Positions 1 to 5,126 of a DNA stretch of 5,691 bases are shown piece after piece. Under the pieces are notes generated by a model. The model did not search any database and was not told the origin of the DNA. It saw only the letters and a list, made by a program, of their open reading frames with translations. Positions within the stretch are counted from its first letter, which is position 1. Each line of letters starts with the position of its first letter. The position numbers and the translations under genes are program-made. This DNA comes from Chloroflexota bacterium (GTDB lineage Bacteria > Chloroflexota > Anaerolineae > Fen-1058), in contig JACRBO010000017.1 of the NCBI GenBank assembly GCA_016219235.1, positions 1-5,691 on the forward strand. Direction: 5' to 3'.

Positions 1-48
1 ACAGGCGTAGATGCCGTGCCGAAATTTGGATAGTGTGTTAAGGTTCAT
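1..48 (-). CDS. Partial reading frame, possible transposase N-terminus
   Basis: A minus-strand ATG at 48-46 opens a frame with no stop up to the window edge, giving 16 residues: MNLNTLSKFRHGIYAC. The frame is also open upstream of this ATG until a TAG near position 114, so a start further upstream is possible, and no clear Shine-Dalgarno sequence precedes the ATG. The pattern of a hydrophobic residue, KFR, a few residues and then Y-x-C is reminiscent of the N-termini of some DDE transposases (IS701-like) common in Chloroflexota. That is recalled resemblance, not a measured match. The two stem-loops just upstream would fit the end of an insertion sequence. With only 16 residues visible, chance openness is a serious alternative. 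Confidence 0.33.
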   Translation of the reverse strand, partial: MNLNTLSKFRHGIYAC

Positions 49-86
49 GTGGGGCAGGCTCGTTGGTCGGGATACCACGAACCTTA
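39..86. repeat. Stem-loop 1 (inverted repeat)
   Basis: Bases 39-46 (TAAGGTTC) pair perfectly with 79-86 (GAACCTTA). After a 2-base bulge (AT, 47-48), 49-52 (GTGG) pair with 75-78 (CCAC). This gives 12 base pairs closing a 22-base loop. No T-run follows on either strand, so it does not look like an intrinsic terminator. It overlaps the start of the minus-strand frame at 48, so in a minus-strand transcript it could sequester that start codon. Confidence 0.6.
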
Positions 87-92
87 CCCTAC

Positions 93-123
93 GGGGCAAC
101 TTACCGCAAGGCTAGGTTGCCCT
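93..123. repeat. Stem-loop 2 with GCAA tetraloop
   Basis: GGGCAAC (94-100) pairs with GTTGCCC (116-122). The helix continues through T101-G115, T102-A114 and A103-T113, skips a bulged C112, and ends with CC (104-105) on GG (110-111) around a GCAA loop (106-109). That is about 12 pairs with one bulge. GNRA loops stabilise RNA, so the plus-strand reading gives the better RNA fold. Only TTT follows at 123-125, so it is a poor terminator. As DNA it could be an insertion sequence end; as RNA it could be part of a structured transcript together with stem-loop 1. Confidence 0.6.
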
Positions 124-159
124 TTAGTCTAAACTTCAATATGAACTATGCATTGCAAT

Positions 160-1287
160 TTACGCCTTCTTCAACACGTCCACAATCGCCATCCCATACG
201 TCTGTCTGCGCCACGGGCCAAACCACTCCTGCGTGGGCAGTTCGTCCACCGTGTGCGGATGGCGGTGCGCCAGATCCATCAAGATGGCGTTGCTCACAAT
301 CACATCGGGTTCCACGCCGCGCTGCGCGGCCACCTGCGTGCGCCAGGCGCGCCGCCGCTCATAGCGCTCGATCACGTCGGGATCGAGCGACGTGCGGCGC
401 GGCGGCGTAGGCGCGGCTTCGTGCTGGCCGTGGGTGATGGCGGCGAGCAGGGCGGCGCCGTAGCGCTGCAGTTGTCCCGCCGACATGCCTTCGATGTGCT
501 GCATCTGCTCCACGCGGCGCGGGGCCAGTTCGGCCAGGGCCACCAGCGTTTTGTCGCCAAACACCTTGAAAGCCGGGCGATCCTGGCGGCGCGCTTCGCG
601 GTCACGCAGAATGAGCAATTGCTTCAAGATGGCCTGCGCGCGCGCGCTCAGATCGTACACGCCTTTGACGTGCCACACATCATCGGGCGTGAATTCGTGG
701 CCGCGATAGACGACCTGCGCCAGATCGCCGAAGACTTCTTCGGCCTCCACCAGCCGATCGCGCTGGCGCAGTTCCGCGGCTTGCACCTCGTAGAGTTGCA
801 GCAGGTAGTGCGTATCGAAGCGCGCATACGTTAAGGCGCCCGGCTCGATGGGGCGTTTGCCCCAGTTGTGGCGCTGCCATTTCTTGTCCAGCGTCACGCC
901 GAATTTTTCGTTGAGGATGTCGCCCAGGCCCACGCGCGACCAGCCCAGGATGCGGGCGGCCCACATGGTGTCATACAGATTGGCGAAATCAAAGCCGTAG
1001 TCGCGGCGCAAACACATCACGTCGTATTCCGAGGCGTGAAAGACCTTCTTGATCTGCGGGGCCGCGAAGATCGATCGGAGCAGGTCGACGTCCAGCTTCG
1101 CCAGCGGATCGATCAGGTAGTCGTCGCCGGGAATCGAAATCTGGATCAAACATACTTTCTCGCGATAGACGAATAGACTATCGGATTCGGTATCGACGGC
1201 AATCGCCGGTTGAGTGTGCAACCGATCGATTAGCGCGGCTAACTGGGGCGTTTGCGTAATGAGGTGAGGCGGGTTTAGGTGAGCCAT
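160..1287 (-). CDS. rnd: Ribonuclease D (DEDDy 3'-5' exoribonuclease with HRDC domains)
   Basis: The protein has 375 residues, the same length as the E. coli enzyme as I recall it. RNase D trims the 3' ends of tRNA precursors and other small structured RNAs in the cytoplasm using two metal ions. The exonuclease domain spans about residues 5-185. Exo I is VDTES with D32 and E34. Exo II is HASEYD with D89. Exo III is YARFD with Y154 and D158. All four acidic ligands and the tyrosine of the DEDDy class are therefore present. A first HRDC domain covers about 216-285. A second, HRDC-like region covers about 301-375 and ends PWRRQTYGMAIVDVLKKA. The start at 1287 lies inside the last 13 bases of mgtE with no clear Shine-Dalgarno sequence, which suggests translational coupling to mgtE. 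The frame is intact and I see no terminator of the usual form after the stop. Confidence 0.93.
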   Translation of the reverse strand: MAHLNPPHLITQTPQLAALIDRLHTQPAIAVDTESDSLFVYREKVCLIQISIPGDDYLIDPLAKLDVDLLRSIFAAPQIKKVFHASEYDVMCLRRDYGFDFANLYDTMWAARILGWSRVGLGDILNEKFGVTLDKKWQRHNWGKRPIEPGALTYARFDTHYLLQLYEVQAAELRQRDRLVEAEEVFGDLAQVVYRGHEFTPDDVWHVKGVYDLSARAQAILKQLLILRDREARRQDRPAFKVFGDKTLVALAELAPRRVEQMQHIEGMSAGQLQRYGAALLAAITHGQHEAAPTPPRRTSLDPDVIERYERRRAWRTQVAAQRGVEPDVIVSNAILMDLAHRHPHTVDELPTQEWFGPWRRQTYGMAIVDVLKKA

Positions 1288-2627
1288 TGAATGAATACGG
1301 TTGCCAGTCCTAGAAAGAGTCCGAAACCGACGACATCGGTGACGGTTGTGACGATAACGCCTGAACCCAGCGCGGGGTCGAGTTTCAGTTTCTTCAGTGA
1401 GAGCGGCACCAGCGCGCCCGCGATGCCGGCGGCCAGCATATTGCCGATCATGGCGACCCCGATGATCAGGCCGAGCAACGGGCTGCCCTGAGTGATGAAC
1501 GCGAAGGTGCCCACGGCCGCGCCGACCGCCAAACCGTTAAGCGCGCCTACGCCGATCTCTTTCAACAAGATGCGCCAGACATCGCGCAGTTCGATTTCGC
1601 CCAGTGCGAGGCTGCGCACGACCACGGTCAGGGCCTGCGTGCCCGCGTTGCCGCCTTGCCCGGCGACGATCGATTGAAAAGCGGCCAGCACCGCCAGTTG
1701 TTCGATGGTGCGCTGAAACAGGCCGATGACGCCGGCGGCCAAAAACGCCGTGAGCAAATTAACGTACAGCCACGGCAGACGCTGCCGCACCGAGACGCGC
1801 ACCGGGCCGGTCACGCGCTCTTCGTCGAGCACGCCGCCCAGGTGCAGAATGTCTTCGCTGGCTTCTTCTTCGATGACGTCGACGACATCGTCATAGGTAA
1901 TCACGCCCAGCATGTGGCCGCCCTCGTCGACGACGGGCAGGGCCAGCAGGTCGTACTTTGACATGACGTGCGCGACTTCTTCTTGATCCGTCCCGGCGCG
2001 CACCGTGATCGGATCGGGATTCATGATGTCGCCAATGAGCGTCTGCGGATCGGCGATGATCAGACGGCGCAGCGACAAGACGCCGCGCAACTGTTGCGCC
2101 TGATTGACCACGAACAAATAGTACGTGCTGTCTTCGCCGGGCTGCCACGCGCGCAACGCTTCGATCGATTCCTGCGCCGTCATGCGCTCGCGCAGCAGCA
2201 GGAACTCCGACGTCATCAGGCCGCCGGCAGAATCGTCCGCGTGCATCAACAGCGGCCGGACGTCAGCGGCCTCTTCCATCCGGGCCAGCGTCTGCCGCGC
2301 CAGATCGGGCGTCAGATCGCCCAGCAGGTCGGCGGCTTCGTCCGGCTCCATCTCGTCGACGATGTGCGCCAGCGTGGTGGCGTCGAGCCGTTCCGCTACA
2401 TCGGCGGCTTCCTCATCCTCCAGCTCTTCGATCAGGTTCGCGGCTTCGGCCGGAGCCAGGCCGGGCAGCAGCGCGGATTGATCGGACGAATTGAGCTCTT
2501 CAAAGACCTCGGCCTGATCGGGCGGACGCAATCGCTCCAGCACATCGATTGCCTCACGGACCGCGCCCCGATCGAGCGCGGCGCGCACGGCGGTGAGGGC
2601 TTCGTCGAAGTCGGCTTGATCGCTCAT
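1275..2627 (-). CDS. mgtE: Magnesium transporter/channel MgtE
   Basis: MgtE is a homodimeric inner-membrane Mg2+ channel whose cytoplasmic domains bind Mg2+ and close the pore when internal Mg2+ is high. This protein has 450 residues, matching the Thermus thermophilus protein of known structure. The acidic helical N domain spans about 20-125 and is rich in E and D (IEELEDEEAADVAERL). CBS 1 starts near 137 (LMTSEF). CBS 2 spans about 201-252, from IMNPDPITVR to YDDVVDVI. A connecting plug helix follows around EEEASEDILHLGG. Five membrane segments lie at about 286-304, 310-328, 353-378, 383-409 and 421-447. The pore loop carries GQGGNAGTQ (323-331). D431 in VTDVVGFG matches the Mg2+-binding aspartate D432 of the Thermus channel. 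It has its own promoter and is first in an operon with rnd. The start lacks a strong Shine-Dalgarno sequence. Co2+ transport is a known side activity of the family. Confidence 0.95.
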   Translation of the reverse strand: MSDQADFDEALTAVRAALDRGAVREAIDVLERLRPPDQAEVFEELNSSDQSALLPGLAPAEAANLIEELEDEEAADVAERLDATTLAHIVDEMEPDEAADLLGDLTPDLARQTLARMEEAADVRPLLMHADDSAGGLMTSEFLLLRERMTAQESIEALRAWQPGEDSTYYLFVVNQAQQLRGVLSLRRLIIADPQTLIGDIMNPDPITVRAGTDQEEVAHVMSKYDLLALPVVDEGGHMLGVITYDDVVDVIEEEASEDILHLGGVLDEERVTGPVRVSVRQRLPWLYVNLLTAFLAAGVIGLFQRTIEQLAVLAAFQSIVAGQGGNAGTQALTVVVRSLALGEIELRDVWRILLKEIGVGALNGLAVGAAVGTFAFITQGSPLLGLIIGVAMIGNMLAAGIAGALVPLSLKKLKLDPALGSGVIVTTVTDVVGFGLFLGLATVFIQWLT

Positions 2628-2654
2628 AGGGTCAATGGCCTGGACAATGGGCGT

Positions 2655-2683
2655 ATTATGCGCGGGTGCGATGTTAAAGTCAA
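2655..2683 (-). promoter_or_regulatory. Sigma70-type promoter for mgtE-rnd
   Basis: On the minus strand a -35 box TTGACT (2683-2678, 5 of 6 to consensus) is separated by exactly 17 bases from a -10 box CATAAT (2660-2655, 5 of 6). Transcription would start near 2648, leaving a leader of only about 20 bases before the mgtE ATG at 2627. That is too short for a Mg2+-sensing M-box riboswitch, so any Mg2+ control would have to act on this promoter or on the channel itself. Confidence 0.7.
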
Positions 2684-2715
2684 GGCATCGAGCAGCCTGA
2701 CCACCATTTTTTGTG

Positions 2716-2744
2716 TTGACAGCGGTGTGTGTTTGTGATATATG
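2716..2744 (+). promoter_or_regulatory. Sigma70-type extended -10 promoter for the bc operon
   Basis: A perfect -35 box TTGACA (2716-2721) lies 17 bases before TATATG (2739-2744, 4 of 6). TGA immediately precedes it, giving an extended -10 TGn element. Transcription would begin near 2751. It points away from the mgtE promoter, with about 32 bases between the two -35 boxes, so one bound protein could affect both. The spacer is rich in GT. Confidence 0.68.
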
Positions 2745-2750
2745 TAACCG

Positions 2751-2843
2751 TCAGGGGAAGAGATCGGGTTAGCCGCCCGATTCGTTGTTTGTCGTTGTAC
2801 CTCACTTAAGCCCATTGCAAGGTTAATCTCAGGAGGAGTGTTT
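2751..2843 (+). promoter_or_regulatory. 5' leader of the respiratory operon with hairpin and direct repeat
   Basis: The predicted leader is about 93 bases long. ATCGGG (2763-2768) pairs with CCCGAT (2776-2781) around a 7-base loop. The hairpin is followed by two copies of TCGTTGT (2782-2788 and 2792-2798) spaced 10 bases apart. The sequence after the hairpin is T-rich but broken by G, so it is not a clear attenuator. I recognise no riboswitch class here. A regulatory role is inference. Confidence 0.35.
2831..2836 (+). promoter_or_regulatory. Strong ribosome binding site that fixes the Rieske start
   Basis: AGGAGG is a full Shine-Dalgarno core. It is 7 bases from the ATG at 2844 but only 1 base from the in-frame GTG at 2838, so the ATG is the correct start. 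Confidence 0.85.
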
Positions 2844-3467
2844 ATGGCTGAGCCTGCAGCACCGCAAGCGCGTGGCATCACCCGACGCGAGTTCTTGAAC
2901 TACGTCTGGGGTGCATCGATGGCGCTGTTTATGGCGCAGTTTGGCGGCGCGATCTTCTTGTTTGCGTTTCCGCGTTTCCGTGAAGGCGAGTTCGGCGGGC
3001 GCACGACAATTGGCCCGGTAGCCGAAAAACTGCCGCTGCCCGACAGCCCGCCTGTGGCGTTTCCCGAAGTGAAGGTCTGGCTGGCGAATATCGGCCCGAA
3101 TAATGCCGACATCGGCGGCGGACAGCAGGGGTTGGTGGCGCTGTATCGCGTGTGCGTGCACCTGGGCTGTCTGTATGCCTGGGTCGATTCGACCAGCCGC
3201 TTTGAATGCCCGTGCCATGGCTCCAAGTACGAACTCGACGGCACGTACATCGAAGGCCCGGCCCCGCGCGACCTCGATCGCTTTGTGGTGAAACTGCTCG
3301 ATGCACAGGGCAATGTGGTCGCGCAGACCGACACGGATAAGAACAGCCCAACCTATGGCGCGCCAGTGGCGTTGCCCGCCGATGCTGATAACCTGACGAT
3401 CGTCGTCGAGACGGGCGAAAAGATCGATCTGGGCAAGAAGTACTTTTACAGGGGAGGCGCGGCATGA
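2844..3467 (+). CDS. qcrA: Rieske [2Fe-2S] iron-sulfur subunit of a cytochrome bc-type complex
   Basis: This subunit accepts the first electron from quinol at the outer Qo site and passes it to a c-type cytochrome. It has 207 residues. A twin-arginine signal is visible at the N-terminus (TRREFLN, 13-19), followed by a hydrophobic segment at about 21-42 that probably stays as the membrane anchor, so the folded cluster domain would be exported by Tat. Cluster motif 1 is CVHLGC (104-109) and motif 2 is CPCHGS (122-127). Ligands are C104, H106, C122 and H125, and C109 and C124 would form the disulfide. S127 and Y129 are the usual hydrogen-bonding residues that raise the potential. A proline loop GPAPRDLDRF follows at 138-147. 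Motif 1 has valine where CTHLGC is usual. The last about 35 residues extend past the core fold. The stop overlaps the cytochrome b start by 4 bases (ATGA). petC would be the equivalent name in a b6f context. Confidence 0.94.
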   Translation: MAEPAAPQARGITRREFLNYVWGASMALFMAQFGGAIFLFAFPRFREGEFGGRTTIGPVAEKLPLPDSPPVAFPEVKVWLANIGPNNADIGGGQQGLVALYRVCVHLGCLYAWVDSTSRFECPCHGSKYELDGTYIEGPAPRDLDRFVVKLLDAQGNVVAQTDTDKNSPTYGAPVALPADADNLTIVVETGEKIDLGKKYFYRGGAA

Positions 3468-5110
3468 GATTGGAACCGTTTGCCTCTTTGAATGAGCTGC
3501 GCAAGGAACACGGCTTGCGCAAGACGGTGCTGCTCAAGGTCGATGAGACGTTTACGCGTCTGACGGCCGGCCTCAGCATCAACGATGTGCGCGGCATCCT
3601 GCGCGGCGATCCGGCCGGCAAGCCCAATCCGCGCGTCAAACCGCACACCGAAGGCGCGATTTTCCATATCTGGCCGTCGTTCTATCACGAGGCCGTCACC
3701 CGGTTGTATCCCACGTTCCGATTGGGCCTCATCTCGACCGCGCTGTTTCTGATCGAGATCATCACGGGCCTGTTCCTCATGATCTGGTACACGCCTGCGC
3801 CTGGCACCGCTTACGAGAACATGCTCCGCATTTTGAGCAATGTGCCGATGGGTCAGTTGATGCGCGATGTGCACCGGCTTGCGGCGGAAGGCATGGTCGT
3901 GGCGGTCTGGCTGCACATGGGCCGCACGTACTTGACCGGTTCGTACAAGAAGCCGCGTCAATTTACCTGGGCCACCGGCGTGATCTTGCTGATCGTTACG
4001 ATCGCCTTGTCGTACACTGGTTATCTGCTCCCGTGGGACCAACTGGCGTACTGGGCGGTCACCATCGGCGCGTCCATGGCCGATGCCGCACCGCCGCCGG
4101 AAGTGGGTCAAGCCGTCGGTCTGTTGTTGCGAGGTGCGCCCGATCTGGGGGCCAGCGGCTTGCTGAGGTTTTATCTGCTGCACGTGTTTGCACTGCCGTT
4201 GATCGCGATCCTGTTAATCTTCGTTCACTACTACAAGGTGGTGCGCCACGGTCACTCACTGCCGCCGGAGTTAGAGACGATCGGGGAGGACACGGCGCGC
4301 AAAGTGCCGCAGGATAAACGCGTGCCCTTCCTGCCCGATATTTTCACCAACGAAATTCTGTGGTTCGGTTTAATCGTGGCGGCTCTCGTCGTCCCGGTCG
4401 CCCTCAACCTCTATCACGCGCCGTTGGAACACGCGGCCAACTCGCAGAGCACACCGCTGCATACGGTGGCGCCGTGGTACTTCCTGTTTGCTCAAGGCTG
4501 GTTGAAGTTAGGCGACAAGTCTTTCTTCGGGGTGATTCTGCCGACGATCCTGGTTGTCATCTTGATGTTGTGGCCGTACCTGGATTACAACCCCAGCCGT
4601 CGCTATGGCGACCGTCGAATCGCGATTGCCGCGATGTTCGTCGTCATCGGGTTGCTGCTGGTGTCGTCTTACATGGGCACGCCCGGCTTCCTGGTCACGA
4701 CCGCGCCGCAGATCGAAATCGGCCACCACTTCCTGCCGGGTGAGCAAGCTGGGCCGGTGCGCTCCATCCCGTTTGATGAGCTGCTGCCAGGTACGTGGAG
4801 CACGCAGAGTGTGGAGTTAGTGCCCGACAATGCGCCTGAACTACAACGAGTCATGAAAGAGTTGGAACACGAAGTGGCCGCCGTGCCGCCGGTGGAGGTC
4901 GTGGAGGGCAAAGAGGTGCGCTACACCAACCTCCGGGCCGAGCTGCGCATTTCAGTGGCGCAAGGCACTGAGGACGAACCGACCGTCAAGCAGGTGGTGC
5001 TGGTGGTGCGATGGGACGAAGAGCCGACAGACATCGTGCGGCAGGAACCGGGGTTCTTTGTCGATACGTTTGTCCATCGGGACTCTAATTACTCGGCCCA
5101 CGCCGAATAG
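3464..5110 (+). CDS. qcrB: Cytochrome b, fused b6/subunit IV type, with long C-terminal extension
   Basis: This is the membrane core that oxidises quinol and carries two b hemes. It has 548 residues, well above a plain b6 plus subunit IV fusion (about 375-400). The b6-like half has helices at about 86-108, 137-158, 168-190 and 236-258. Heme ligands are H137 and H151 in helix B, and H240 and H255 in helix D. Fourteen residues lie between the helix-D pair, as in b6 rather than mitochondrial cytochrome b. GYLLPWDQLAYWA (186-198) is the cd-loop signature. The b6 cysteine that binds heme c_n aligns with R86, so that heme is not expected. The subunit IV-like half has three helices (about 296-316, 353-372, 386-402). 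Its Qo motif reads APWY (336-339) in place of PEWY. Residues about 404-548 form a soluble tail predicted to be outside the membrane. GGGGAGG (3451-3457) precedes the ATG by 6 bases, and the start overlaps the Rieske stop. Confidence 0.93.
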   Translation: MRLEPFASLNELRKEHGLRKTVLLKVDETFTRLTAGLSINDVRGILRGDPAGKPNPRVKPHTEGAIFHIWPSFYHEAVTRLYPTFRLGLISTALFLIEIITGLFLMIWYTPAPGTAYENMLRILSNVPMGQLMRDVHRLAAEGMVVAVWLHMGRTYLTGSYKKPRQFTWATGVILLIVTIALSYTGYLLPWDQLAYWAVTIGASMADAAPPPEVGQAVGLLLRGAPDLGASGLLRFYLLHVFALPLIAILLIFVHYYKVVRHGHSLPPELETIGEDTARKVPQDKRVPFLPDIFTNEILWFGLIVAALVVPVALNLYHAPLEHAANSQSTPLHTVAPWYFLFAQGWLKLGDKSFFGVILPTILVVILMLWPYLDYNPSRRYGDRRIAIAAMFVVIGLLLVSSYMGTPGFLVTTAPQIEIGHHFLPGEQAGPVRSIPFDELLPGTWSTQSVELVPDNAPELQRVMKELEHEVAAVPPVEVVEGKEVRYTNLRAELRISVAQGTEDEPTVKQVVLVVRWDEEPTDIVRQEPGFFVDTFVHRDSNYSAHAE

Positions 5111-5126
5111 TCAGGGATGAACAACT

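Larger units (their letters stand above)
1..123 (-). mobile_element. Possible insertion sequence end (rest lies left of window)
   Basis: Three observations suggest an element edge just beyond the stop codon of rnd: a truncated minus-strand frame starting at 48 with a transposase-like beginning, two dense hairpins between 39 and 123, and an abrupt change from GC-rich coding sequence to a more AT-rich, structured stretch. If the element ends at 123, the next four bases (TTAG, 124-127) fit the YTAR target pattern I recall for IS701-family elements. The other end and its copy of the target duplication are outside the window, so neither family nor boundary is established. A structured non-coding RNA is the main alternative. 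Confidence 0.27.

Noticed and set aside
1..33. C-terminal tail of a plus-strand gene entering from the left
   Set aside because: The frame ends at a TAG at 31-33 after ten residues. This is too little to distinguish from chance.
93..125. Stem-loop 2 as an intrinsic terminator
   Set aside because: On the plus strand only three T follow the stem. On the minus strand, where the rnd transcript would need it, the stem is followed by a G-rich stretch and no T-run.
1..159. tRNA, tmRNA, RNase P, SRP or 5S RNA gene at the left edge
   Set aside because: I looked for the conserved T-loop and CCA end, the SRP GGAAGCAGC loop, RNase P core strings and the 5S core, and found none.
148..834. Long plus-strand open frame (228 codons) opposite rnd
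   Set aside because: It lies antisense to a clear ribonuclease D with all catalytic residues. Its product is a biased, Arg/His/Gln-rich sequence typical of a GC-rich complementary strand and has no recognisable domain.
1968..2738. Plus-strand open frame (256 codons) opposite the N-terminal half of mgtE
   Set aside because: It is antisense to intact mgtE, lacks a ribosome binding site and encodes an R/Q/H-rich low-information product. It also runs through both promoters.
2838..2840. GTG as the start of the Rieske gene
   Set aside because: It is only one base from the AGGAGG ribosome site. The ATG at 2844 has ideal spacing and immediately precedes the Tat-signal N-terminus.
3446..4183. Minus-strand open frame (245 codons) opposite cytochrome b
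   Set aside because: It is a composition shadow of the conserved b6-like half, with no family features and no promoter.
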